Assembly (NCBI GenBank): GCA_003513895.1
Contig: DOSU01000103.1
Span: forward strand, 20,260-30,609
Length of the DNA stretch: 10,350 nt
Direction of reading: 5' to 3'
DNA from: Rikenellaceae bacterium
GTDB taxonomy: Bacteria > Bacteroidota > Bacteroidia > Bacteroidales > UBA932
Below the pieces are notes generated by a model, which searched no databases, was not told the origin of the DNA, and saw only the letters and a program-made list of their open reading frames with translations. The translations under genes were made by a program, and so were the position numbers. Each line of letters starts with the position of its first letter. Position 1 is the stretch's first letter. Shown in pieces: positions 1 to 7,827 of this stretch.

Positions 1-2370
1 TTAAAACTCTACTCTGATTGATGCAACGGGAACGAGACCAACACTTAGAGAATACCTTTCAACAATTTTTCCCGAAACATAAGAAAATCTTTTATTGATT
101 GTATTTTTCCTGTTTGTAATATTCTGAATATCAATAAGAAATGTCCAGGAGCTTTTTTTCTGATTCAATCTGTAACTGAACCCCAAATCTATCCTTTGAT
201 AGGCAGGAAGTTGTTTGCCGTATGTCCTGGAAATATCATAGATTATCCGCCTTCTGGATAAAGAAAGATCCACGTCCACAGGTGTATATCTGTAACCGCC
301 TCTCAAAAGAGCCTTTATGTTGAATCCAAATGTGTTCATGCGTTTTTTCCCAATTGCAAACTCTTTTCCGCCGGTAAAATTGAATATATGACCATTATTG
401 AAATATGTATTATACCAGTTTCCATTAGAAGCTCTGTACTTTGAATCAAACAACGATGCAGACATCATGAAATAATAATTTTTTGTAAAATCCTTTTCCA
501 TTGTGAATTCAATCCCTTTATTTATTCCTTTACCTTCGTTTTTCAGATTAATATCCGGGAGGCCGTATGATGCATTTAAAACAGAGTATAAATTAGTCTT
601 TGCAACAGAAATTGGAACATCAAACAATGATTGAAGATAGATTTCAAATCCCATGTTGAAATCGGTCCCGAACTGTCGGTTGAATCCTAAAGTAAAATGA
701 AGGGCTTTGATTGTTTTTAAATCTTCGTTTAAAGTCCCACGATTGTTGTTATTAATTTTAACACGATAGTTATATATCGAAAGAGGTTCGAGTCTTGAAT
801 GAATCCCGCTTCCTATGTTTAGCGTTTGACCCTGAGGGAGATGAAATACCATGCTTAGTCTTGGTTCCCATATAAATTCCTGAGTGATACCTGAATGAAA
901 AGTATGAAGTCCGGTATTAATTTCCAAAAAATTTGCCGGTTTGTATTTCCATTGAGCGAAATAACTGTTGTACCACCCGGTGGCTTTTGTATCGATAAGA
1001 GTATCGTATATGCCAGATGTCTTGAATTTTCTGGCGTACATATCTCCGCTTATTGAATTGAGTGAAAATCCCAGCCTGAGAGAATTTTTGGAGTTAAACT
1101 TATGGTTTAACATAGTAGAAATTCTTATAGCCGGATATTTGTAAAGCTCCTCGTAGTAAAGATTTTTGTTAAGCAGTGTGTCTGTTATATATTCGTCTGA
1201 GTGGTCCTGCTCGTATGTATAACCGACTGTAGTCCGTAAATACGTTCTTGAGTCCGGAAAAGCTATAAAATGTTTTAGTCCTGCAACTGCAACGAAGTGC
1301 CTGGAAGTAAACTCATCTTTGTCTGCACCGTTCTTTATTGAGTCTGCGTTGTCAGACGCTATATCTCCAACAAGGCTGGAGCCTCCAATGCTGAAAAACT
1401 CAAAAGTTCCCTGTTTTTTGGTTTTTACAGTCGCTTTAAAAGCCCAGTCCCACGAGCGGGGTATTATCCCGATCTCGTCGCTGTCAATCAATCCATATCG
1501 TTTTAAAAAATCAAAGTTTGCGTATCTGAAATTTCCAAACCATGAACTGCCGGATTTTTTGTCAATCGGACCTTCTGCCGAAACTTCTGCTCCAACAACA
1601 CTTAACCCAAGTGCATACTCGCCTTTTATAGCATTTCCATTTCTCAGGTTAAGATCCATTACTCCTGAAAATGCATTTCCAATTTCGGCAGGAAATGCGG
1701 CAGTATAGAAATCGAACCCCGAAAGAGCATTGGTTGTTATGGCAGAATATGCTCCTCCCGATGTGCCCTGACCTGCAGTCAGGTGATTAGGGTTTGGAAT
1801 TTCAATACCTTCCAGTTTCCACTGAAGACCTTTGGGCGAATTTCCTCTTATAATTATCTGATTATTGGCATCGTCATTTCCGGCAGAAACGCCTGGCATA
1901 GCAGTTACCATTCTCAGAGGATCGAAATATCCTGCAGCATAACGAGCTGCATCCTGACTTTTAAGCCTGTGAACACTTACTGCTGCCATTGAGTTGATGT
2001 TTCTTTTTGATTCGGCGCTCACGATCAACTCTTCGATTTGCTCTGTTGATTCAGTAAGATTGATGTTTAAGAAAATCTGTTTTCCTGTGCCAACAAGTAT
2101 ATCTTTAATTATATGACTGTTATATCCAAGAAATGATATTTTGACAGTATGTCTTCCCGGAGGAATCATAATTGAAAATTGTCCCAAAGAATCGGTTTCT
2201 GTAAAATTTTTACCATTTACCGTTTCAACAACAACTACGGCTCCATAAAGCAGCGCTTTGCTGTCTGAATCGGAAATTATTCCCGAAAGTCGCTGAAGAT
2301 ACGACTGACCGACTAATGAAAGACCGGTCAAAATAAAAAAAGATATTAATATTAATCGCTTAACAATCAT
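1..2370 (-). CDS. TonB-dependent outer-membrane receptor with carboxypeptidase-regulatory-like N-terminal domain
   Basis: This 789-residue protein should form a gated outer-membrane beta-barrel that imports a ligand using TonB/ExbBD energy. Residues 1 to about 21 are a signal peptide (basic start, hydrophobic stretch, cleavage near the GQS at 21-23). Residues about 28-110 resemble the carboxypeptidase D regulatory-like (beta-sandwich) extension common in Bacteroidota receptors. EELIVSAE at 113-120 resembles a TonB box, and the plug follows (about 125-240, including IIIRGN at 172-177 and LEGIEIPNPNH around 186-196). The rest is barrel, ending in Phe (VEF) as many outer-membrane proteins do. 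The stop codon is at the window edge, so the gene is complete. No SusD-like partner lies on the visible side and the length is below typical SusC proteins, so a glycan role is not supported. The ligand is unknown. The start overlaps the stop of the upstream gene by ATGA, indicating translational coupling. Confidence 0.93.
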   Translation of the reverse strand: MIVKRLILISFFILTGLSLVGQSYLQRLSGIISDSDSKALLYGAVVVVETVNGKNFTETDSLGQFSIMIPPGRHTVKISFLGYNSHIIKDILVGTGKQIFLNINLTESTEQIEELIVSAESKRNINSMAAVSVHRLKSQDAARYAAGYFDPLRMVTAMPGVSAGNDDANNQIIIRGNSPKGLQWKLEGIEIPNPNHLTAGQGTSGGAYSAITTNALSGFDFYTAAFPAEIGNAFSGVMDLNLRNGNAIKGEYALGLSVVGAEVSAEGPIDKKSGSSWFGNFRYANFDFLKRYGLIDSDEIGIIPRSWDWAFKATVKTKKQGTFEFFSIGGSSLVGDIASDNADSIKNGADKDEFTSRHFVAVAGLKHFIAFPDSRTYLRTTVGYTYEQDHSDEYITDTLLNKNLYYEELYKYPAIRISTMLNHKFNSKNSLRLGFSLNSISGDMYARKFKTSGIYDTLIDTKATGWYNSYFAQWKYKPANFLEINTGLHTFHSGITQEFIWEPRLSMVFHLPQGQTLNIGSGIHSRLEPLSIYNYRVKINNNNRGTLNEDLKTIKALHFTLGFNRQFGTDFNMGFEIYLQSLFDVPISVAKTNLYSVLNASYGLPDINLKNEGKGINKGIEFTMEKDFTKNYYFMMSASLFDSKYRASNGNWYNTYFNNGHIFNFTGGKEFAIGKKRMNTFGFNIKALLRGGYRYTPVDVDLSLSRRRIIYDISRTYGKQLPAYQRIDLGFSYRLNQKKSSWTFLIDIQNITNRKNTINKRFSYVSGKIVERYSLSVGLVPVASIRVEF

Positions 2371-5342
2371 GTTTGCATGCGGACGATGCCTTTGTTTTTT
2401 CTGCCGTCAATAAAAATATAAAGGGGATTTTCAAATCTGACAGCTCTTAAATAATGAGTCTCGTATGCAGCTTCCATTTTATCCAGAGTTTCAATGTCAA
2501 ATTTTCCATCGCCGCTATATGGATTAATTGTTAAATAGCCAATTCCAAATGAAGTGAGATTTTGGAAAAAGTGAGTTCCCTGGCTTGGCTCAACATGAAA
2601 ATCTTTAAGCCCGCACTCAACAATTACTTTTGCTTCAGAAATATTCGGCCATTTTATTGGAATGCCAAGCCATGGATCGCTTGACCCCCAGCGGCCAGGA
2701 CCAATAAGCACATAGCTTTTTTTGTTTTCCTTCATCTGAGAATTGAAAGCATCAATCTCTTCTCCGATTTTCATAGTATTGCTGCTGTCAAAATTATCAC
2801 TTCGGACATACAGTATGTCTGTTATCCCATCTATGAAACCTACACCTAAAGCTTTTTGGGCAAATATGATTGATTCGTCTGTGGATATGTTATCCCAATC
2901 AAGAGATTTATTATCCATGCTTTCAGTTATTGGTCTTATTTGCAAGAAATTGAAGGTTTTATCTTCACCATTAGGCACATCCATATTTACTGCAAATTCA
3001 ATTTCCACTGCCGACCGCATCTCATTCTGGCATATTTGGAGCAGTTCGCTCAGAAGTGCAGCAAGTGGCATTGTGTCATATTTAAGAATATGCGAGAAAG
3101 TGATTATCTTTCTTCCATCTTCAAGATTGTTGTCAATAATTCTTTGGTTTTGCATATCCCAGGTAGAAGCAACAAAATTGAGATTTTGAAAATGCTTAAC
3201 CTTGTTAATTTCAAATTTTTCCAGATTAACAGAGTCGTCAATGGAGGTCTTGAACTGTTCAGGTTTGAGATTGAGCGCATACATTTCGTTTTGAGTCTCT
3301 CTCAGGGCCAGTTGCGGAGTAGAGAGCTGAAGTACATGTTTTGGATGTTTAGGAGAAAAACGCAGGGTTTTCCCCCCTTCAACAACCAGTTTTCCAAGTC
3401 CGAATGCCATGTTAACAATGCCGTCTTCCGGTTTTTCCGCTCCAATGGGATAGAAGTTAATTGACCTTGCTACTCCCGATATGGTAGGGAAAAAGTAACC
3501 GCTGTCTTCTGTTCCGCAAAGATCCTGAATTACAACAGCCATCTTCTCTTCACTCAGGAGATTCGATGTTGCCTGAATGTAAGATCTGCTGGAAGAGAAA
3601 TAGATTGATGCATATACACTTTTAATTGCTTTGCCTAGCAACCTCAACATCTGGTCCCTGTTATGGGTCAGAGGGATCATGTATGTAGAATATATTCCGG
3701 CAAATGGCTGATAATGCGAGTCTTCTAGTTTAGAACTTGAACGGACGGCAAGAGGCCCGGTTGCATGTATAATATAGGATTTTAATTCATTCACGAGAGC
3801 TTCGGGAAGCCTTGAACTCACAAACTCGGAGAGTATCTCCTCGTCTGAAATATCTGAACTGATTACATACTGAAGACCATTAACCTTTATAAACTCATCA
3901 AAATAATCTGTAGCAACAACAACCGTCCTTGGTATGAGTATTTTTACACCCGGAAATTTTTGAAGCAGATTGTATTTTTCAAGCATGTTGTTTATAAAAG
4001 CCAGTCCCCGTGCTTTACCGCCAAGAGATCCTTCTCCCAGTCTAGCAAACCATATATACTTGCTGTAGGTGTCGGGATTAAATCTCGCAACAACACCATG
4101 GCCCAAAAGTATTCGATAGTCAATTATTGCATTAAGTATGTACCTTCTTAGCTCGTCAATGGTTTTAAAATGACTTCTGTCTGCCTTTTTTATTTTCGCA
4201 GCCAGAGTGAAGAGGCCTCTCGAATACATCCATTTTGAGAGTCTGTTTCTCGATCCGTGATAGAGTAGTACATCTTCCGGAATTTCCATAACGAGCAGTT
4301 GTAAATCTCTGAGATCTTTAGCTTTGCCAATAATTTCTCCTGTTTCAAGGTTACGGAAAATAAAATCTCCAAAAAGAAACTCTTCGCTAATGTAGTCACT
4401 CAGTTCAAGCAGAAGGGTTTTGGAGTATTTTAGAATAAAACCTACACCCAGCTCCTGAGCAGTTTCCCGCATGGATTCCTGAGAACTTTGCAACAGAAAA
4501 GGCATGTAAGGATCATCTTTTTTAATGAGCCTGCAAAGATCAATTCCTGCATCCATCTTTTCTGTATATGACGGGTCGCTTTTATTTATAACAAACGCGA
4601 CATCGGAAATAACGCCAAGCAGATTCTTTTTGTATTTTTCATATATCTCAACAGCCTCATTGTAATTGGTAGCAAGCAGGATTTTTGGCCTTGCCCTTTT
4701 TCTAAGTTTTTGCTGCTGTTCATTGAGAGCCTCCTTGAGGAATTCTGCGCTTTGCTGCAGTACAAGTTTGTATAAAGCAGGCAGATATGTTGAATAATAT
4801 CTCACAGAATCTTCTACAAGTAATATTGACTGAACGCCTGCACCAACTATGTCGTCATCTGCATTCATTCTGTCTTCAAAGAGTTTGATGATAGCAAGAA
4901 TAAGATCGGCATTTCCCTGCCAGCTGAATATATAGTCAATGCCGGAGCGGTCCTGACTTTCTATCAACCTGTATAACTCTTTGGAAAAATGAGTGAGCAA
5001 CACAAAAGGAATTGTAATTCCATCTTTGCTCAGTTGTCTCGAAAATTGAAATACATCAATCTCTCCAACATTGAACATGCTTATAATGAGATCAAAGTCA
5101 TCATCTTCCTCAAGCAGTTTTAAAGCTTCGAGAGAAGAAGTTACCCATGTAAAAGATGGTGGATTGCTAAGGTTCAAATCCACATATTCTTTATAAATCT
5201 GAACCTCAATTCTTCCGTCCTCTTCGAGAGTATATGCATCATAACTGCTGCAAATCATAAGCACTTTCCGGATGCGTCTTTGCATCAGAACCTTGTAGTT
5301 TGTTCTGGAAATTTTTTGCTGTGTGAGCCGGTTATGGGGCAT
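2367..5342 (-). CDS. Two receiver domains fused to a PEP synthase-like PEP/pyruvate-binding domain (signalling or phosphotransfer protein)
   Basis: The 991-residue product has no signal peptide and should be cytoplasmic. Residues about 25-155 look like a degenerate receiver: the expected phosphoacceptor position after DLII is Ser88. Residues about 171-320 form a second receiver with acidic residues Glu177/Asp178, phosphoacceptor Asp247, Ser286 and Lys305, plus a charged helical insertion at about 195-218. Residues about 430-807 match the ATP-grasp-like N-terminal domain of PEP synthase / pyruvate phosphate dikinase: GGKARGL (441-447), LAVRSSS (531-537), QPFAGIYS (545-552) and the QIRP signature (801-804). 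I see no swivelling phosphohistidine domain and no PEP-utilising TIM barrel. The tail (about 878-991, with IGPGRWGSSDPW) is specific to this protein type. It is therefore probably not a PEP synthase; ATP-dependent phosphorylation or sensing is inferred. It lies 28 bp after the dehydrogenase gene. Met20 (codon at 5283-5285), just before the first receiver, is an alternative start. Confidence 0.85.
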   Translation of the reverse strand: MPHNRLTQQKISRTNYKVLMQRRIRKVLMICSSYDAYTLEEDGRIEVQIYKEYVDLNLSNPPSFTWVTSSLEALKLLEEDDDFDLIISMFNVGEIDVFQFSRQLSKDGITIPFVLLTHFSKELYRLIESQDRSGIDYIFSWQGNADLILAIIKLFEDRMNADDDIVGAGVQSILLVEDSVRYYSTYLPALYKLVLQQSAEFLKEALNEQQQKLRKRARPKILLATNYNEAVEIYEKYKKNLLGVISDVAFVINKSDPSYTEKMDAGIDLCRLIKKDDPYMPFLLQSSQESMRETAQELGVGFILKYSKTLLLELSDYISEEFLFGDFIFRNLETGEIIGKAKDLRDLQLLVMEIPEDVLLYHGSRNRLSKWMYSRGLFTLAAKIKKADRSHFKTIDELRRYILNAIIDYRILLGHGVVARFNPDTYSKYIWFARLGEGSLGGKARGLAFINNMLEKYNLLQKFPGVKILIPRTVVVATDYFDEFIKVNGLQYVISSDISDEEILSEFVSSRLPEALVNELKSYIIHATGPLAVRSSSKLEDSHYQPFAGIYSTYMIPLTHNRDQMLRLLGKAIKSVYASIYFSSSRSYIQATSNLLSEEKMAVVIQDLCGTEDSGYFFPTISGVARSINFYPIGAEKPEDGIVNMAFGLGKLVVEGGKTLRFSPKHPKHVLQLSTPQLALRETQNEMYALNLKPEQFKTSIDDSVNLEKFEINKVKHFQNLNFVASTWDMQNQRIIDNNLEDGRKIITFSHILKYDTMPLAALLSELLQICQNEMRSAVEIEFAVNMDVPNGEDKTFNFLQIRPITESMDNKSLDWDNISTDESIIFAQKALGVGFIDGITDILYVRSDNFDSSNTMKIGEEIDAFNSQMKENKKSYVLIGPGRWGSSDPWLGIPIKWPNISEAKVIVECGLKDFHVEPSQGTHFFQNLTSFGIGYLTINPYSGDGKFDIETLDKMEAAYETHYLRAVRFENPLYIFIDGRKNKGIVRMQT

Positions 5343-5370
5343 ATCTGATATTTATAAAAACAATTCGTGT

Positions 5371-6216
5371 TTACTTACTATAATCGTAAAAACCTTTACC
5401 GGTTTTACGCCCTAATAAATTTGCCCGTACCATTTTACGCAAAAGCGGATGCGGCCTGTACTTGGAGTCTCCAAATTCGCTGTAAAGTACTTCCATAATT
5501 GCAAGACAAACATCCAGCCCTATCAGGTCGCCAAGTGCAAGAGGTCCCATAGGGTGGTTTGCTCCAAGCTTCATCGCTTCGTCTATCTCCTCTTTAGTGG
5601 CAACTCCGTCTGCAAGTATAGCCACTCCTTCATTAATAAGAGGAATGAGTATTCTGTTAACGACAAAACCAGGAGCTTCATTTACTGTAACAGGAGTTTT
5701 GCCCATCTGTTTTGCAAGATTGATAACAAAATCATTCACATCGGCAGCTGTAAGCTGTCCTTTGATTACCTCCACAAGTTTCATCACCGGCGCAGGATTG
5801 AAGAAGTGCATACCTATTACCCTCTCGGCTCTTTTTGTAGATGCGGCAATTTCTGTAATCGAGAGTGAAGAAGTATTGGACGCAAGAATTGTTTCAGGTT
5901 TGCATATTTTGTCCAATGTCCCGAATATCTCTCTTTTCAGGTCCATGTGTTCGAGAACTGCTTCAATTACAATGTCGGCATCTGAAAACAAATCATATGT
6001 TATTGTGCCTGTTACTCTGGATTTTATCTGCTCACTATCGGCGGCAGTAATTTTTTCCTTTTCAACAAGTTTTGAGAGATTTTTTGAAATGATTTTCTGG
6101 CCAGACTGTAATTCGGCATCAGATATTCCTTTCATAACAACTGTAAAGCCTGCCTGAGCAAAAGCCAGCACAATTCCGCTGCCCATTGTACCTGTTCCGA
6201 TAACTCCAATTTTCAT
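5371..6216 (-). CDS. hbd: 3-hydroxybutyryl-CoA dehydrogenase
   Basis: A cytoplasmic enzyme that interconverts acetoacetyl-CoA and (S)-3-hydroxybutyryl-CoA with a nicotinamide cofactor. At 281 residues it is full length for the short bacterial Hbd/PaaH type. The N-terminal Rossmann fold carries GTGTMG at 7-12. The family signature includes SNTSS (113-117), catalytic His137 in MHFFNPAP, Glu149 in MKLVEV and Asn187 in APGFVVNR. The C-terminal dimerisation domain carries GANHPMGPLALGD and ends in GRKTGKGFYDY, very close to what I recall of clostridial Hbd. The position after the second beta strand that is normally Asp (VVLRDI in clostridial Hbd) is Gly30 here (VVMKGI), which may affect cofactor choice. 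The gene follows the crotonase gene by 35 bp, and the pair catalyses consecutive steps. Whether they run in butyrate synthesis, fatty-acid or amino-acid breakdown cannot be decided here, as thiolase and acyl-CoA dehydrogenase genes are absent. Confidence 0.95.
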   Translation of the reverse strand: MKIGVIGTGTMGSGIVLAFAQAGFTVVMKGISDAELQSGQKIISKNLSKLVEKEKITAADSEQIKSRVTGTITYDLFSDADIVIEAVLEHMDLKREIFGTLDKICKPETILASNTSSLSITEIAASTKRAERVIGMHFFNPAPVMKLVEVIKGQLTAADVNDFVINLAKQMGKTPVTVNEAPGFVVNRILIPLINEGVAILADGVATKEEIDEAMKLGANHPMGPLALGDLIGLDVCLAIMEVLYSEFGDSKYRPHPLLRKMVRANLLGRKTGKGFYDYSK

Positions 6217-6251
6217 AATTCTGAGGTATATTTTTGTTTATTAATTATCAA

Positions 6252-7031
6252 TTATTTGTTTGTGAACAGAGGTTTTTGCTTAGCTAAAAATGCAGTCATT
6301 CCCTCTTTCTGGTCTTTGGTAGAGAAACACTTTCCAAAAAGTATGTTTTCCATTTCAATTGACTTTTCGCTGTCTAAGTCCATTGCATTGTTTATTGCCT
6401 CTTTTGAGTATTTTATTGCAATTGGAGCCTTGGTTGCAATCATGTTTGCCATCTCCATTGCTTTGTCCATAATCTCTTCCTGTTTAACCACGCAGTTGAC
6501 GAGGCCAATTTCCAATGCTTCGGCAGCCCCAATTACTCTTCCTGTAAATATTAACTCTTTTGCCTTACCCGGGCCTAAAAGTTTCGCCATTCTCACTGTA
6601 CCTGAAAAACCGGGACAAATCCCGAGCCCTACTTCCGGTTGCGCGAATTTTGCATTTTCGGAAGCAACGCGTATATCACATGAAAGAGCAAGCTCACAAC
6701 CTCCTCCAAGAGCAAATCCGTTAACGGCAGCAATAACCGGTTTCTCAAGCAACTCGATTTTTCTGAAGACAGCTGAACCTGTTTCGCCAAAAGCTTTTCC
6801 CAGATCAGAATTTAAGTTAACCATCTCGGAAATATCTGCACCGGCAACGAAAGAGCGGCCATCTCCTGTAATAATGAGAACATAAATATCGCTGCTTGCA
6901 GCAACAACTTCAATTACTTGCTCCAGTTCCTTAATTATTAAACTGTTTAATGCATTTAAAGTAGGGGGATTGCTTATTGTAATTTTGCCGATATGGTTTT
7001 CTACGGTAAGGGAGATGTGTTTCAGATTCAT
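6252..7031 (-). CDS. crt: Enoyl-CoA hydratase/isomerase family protein (crotonase type)
   Basis: A 259-residue crotonase-fold enzyme, the usual length for a short-chain enoyl-CoA hydratase, which adds water to crotonyl-CoA to give 3-hydroxybutyryl-CoA or runs in reverse. The oxyanion-hole segments are visible as AGAD (63-66) and GGG (109-111). The two catalytic glutamates expected 20 residues apart in true hydratases are present: Glu113 in GGGCELAL and Glu133 in QPEVGLG. This supports hydratase activity over isomerase-only or decarboxylase members of the superfamily. The following loop reads CPGFSGT, where PGFGGT or PGAGGT is more usual, a mild substitution. It is the first gene of the minus-strand group, facing the divergent intergenic region, with hbd 35 bp downstream. 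The symbol rests on this pairing; chain-length preference cannot be read from sequence. Confidence 0.92.
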   Translation of the reverse strand: MNLKHISLTVENHIGKITISNPPTLNALNSLIIKELEQVIEVVAASSDIYVLIITGDGRSFVAGADISEMVNLNSDLGKAFGETGSAVFRKIELLEKPVIAAVNGFALGGGCELALSCDIRVASENAKFAQPEVGLGICPGFSGTVRMAKLLGPGKAKELIFTGRVIGAAEALEIGLVNCVVKQEEIMDKAMEMANMIATKAPIAIKYSKEAINNAMDLDSEKSIEMENILFGKCFSTKDQKEGMTAFLAKQKPLFTNK

Positions 7032-7066
7032 AATTTGTATGTGTTTTAAACTTCACTTTAAGGTGA

Positions 7067-7074
7067 TAAAGGTA
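7067..7074 (-). promoter_or_regulatory. Possible -7 promoter element for the crotonase operon
   Basis: On the minus strand this reads TACCTTTA, one mismatch from the Bacteroidota -7 consensus TAnnTTTG. It lies 36 bp upstream of the crotonase start codon in the divergent intergenic region. No well-spaced -33 TTG was found, so the call is tentative. Confidence 0.3.
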
Positions 7075-7115
7075 CAATTTTTTGTTCAATCCCATTTAAA
7101 ATCCCCCCAAAGACA

Positions 7116-7143
7116 TTTTGCTATTTTATTATTCATAAATTTG
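7116..7143 (+). promoter_or_regulatory. Possible Bacteroidota-type promoter for the corrinoid methyltransferase operon
   Basis: TAAATTTG at 7136-7143 matches the Bacteroidota -7 consensus TAnnTTTG exactly, and a TTTTG run at 7116-7120 could serve as the -33 element. The spacing of 15 bases is shorter than the usual roughly 19. Transcription would begin around 7150, leaving a leader of only about ten bases before the ATG at 7161. No Shine-Dalgarno sequence is evident. The match is short and sits in AT-rich DNA, so chance is possible. Confidence 0.35.
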
Positions 7144-7160
7144 TTGAAAATAGAGATCAA

Positions 7161-7823
7161 ATGGAAGATTTTATTGGAAGGATTTCAATATCAATTCAAA
7201 AGGGTAAAGTAGATATTAATTCTCCATATCCGCCAGATATGAAAGGATTGCCCGGAGCATTCGAACTAACAGGAGAAGCTCTTGAAAAAGGAGTTTCGGC
7301 AAATGATATTCTTACCAAGGCCATGATTCCGGCAATGGGAATAGTCGGCGATCTTTTCAAGGATAAGAAGTTGTTTGTTCCCCAGGTTCTTATGTGTGCA
7401 AAGGCTATGAACAGCGCAATGAGTCATTTGAAGCCATATTTCAACTCGGGAGAGATACAAAAAAGAGGAACTTTTGTAATTGGAACAGTATCCGGCGATT
7501 TACACGACATTGGAAAGAACCTTGTTTCAATGATGATTGAAGGCTCCGGCTGGACAGTTGTGGACCTGGGAGTGGATGTGAAAATAGAAAGATTTATGGA
7601 AGCAATAGTGAATAATCCCGGATGCATACTGGGAATGTCTGCACTGCTCACAACAACAATGGAATCTATGGAAAAATCTGTCCGCACGCTCCGCGAAGTG
7701 TACCCTTTCCAAAAAATCATAGTTGGAGGAGCTCCTCTCAATAATGAGTTTGCAAATAAGATAGGAGCCGATTTATTTGCTCCCAACCCACAGGTAGCTG
7801 TAGAGTTTATCAATTCGCTTTAA
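7161..7823 (+). CDS. Corrinoid (cobalamin)-binding methyltransferase carrier protein, MtaC/MtbC/MttC-like
   Basis: This 220-residue cytoplasmic protein should hold a corrinoid whose cobalt carries a methyl group between partner methyltransferases. Residues about 33-95 form the helical cap domain of the methionine synthase B12-binding module (e.g. IPAMGIVGDLF, then FVPQVLMCAKAM). Residues about 103-220 form the Rossmann-like B12 domain with the diagnostic DxHxxG motif as DLHDIG (113-118). His115 is the predicted lower cobalt ligand, with Asp113 and Ser160 (GMSALLTTT) as its hydrogen-bond partners, followed by VGGAPLN at 188-194. The length fits free-standing corrinoid proteins of three-component methyltransferase systems. 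An N-terminal insertion rich in Pro and Gly (about 21-32) departs from the usual cap start. It is first in its operon, four bases before the UroD-type gene, its expected partner. The substrate cannot be inferred. Confidence 0.93.
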   Translation: MEDFIGRISISIQKGKVDINSPYPPDMKGLPGAFELTGEALEKGVSANDILTKAMIPAMGIVGDLFKDKKLFVPQVLMCAKAMNSAMSHLKPYFNSGEIQKRGTFVIGTVSGDLHDIGKNLVSMMIEGSGWTVVDLGVDVKIERFMEAIVNNPGCILGMSALLTTTMESMEKSVRTLREVYPFQKIIVGGAPLNNEFANKIGADLFAPNPQVAVEFINSL

Positions 7824-7827
7824 TATC

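Noticed and set aside
1319..1992. Plus-strand open frames inside the receptor gene
   Set aside because: They are antisense to plug and barrel coding sequence with no recognisable product.
2367..5342. Annotation as a functional PEP synthase (ppsA)
   Set aside because: Only the N-terminal ATP/pyruvate-binding half is present. The phosphohistidine and PEP-utilising domains needed for the full reaction are missing.
5597..6157. 186-codon plus-strand open frame (and an overlapping 139-codon frame)
   Set aside because: Both are antisense to hbd, which has all family signatures. These are by-products of codon bias.
6256..6885. 209-codon plus-strand open frame
   Set aside because: It is fully antisense to the crotonase gene, which carries intact catalytic residues. 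The translation shows no family features.
7032..7160. Cobalamin riboswitch upstream of the corrinoid operon
   Set aside because: The region is only 129 bp, shared by two divergent promoters, and I could not see a B12-box-like conserved core. The predicted leader is very short.
6970..7212. 80-codon plus-strand frame spanning the divergent intergenic region
   Set aside because: It overlaps the start of crotonase on one side and the corrinoid gene in another frame on the other. The product has no domain, and it would displace the well-placed ATG at 7161.
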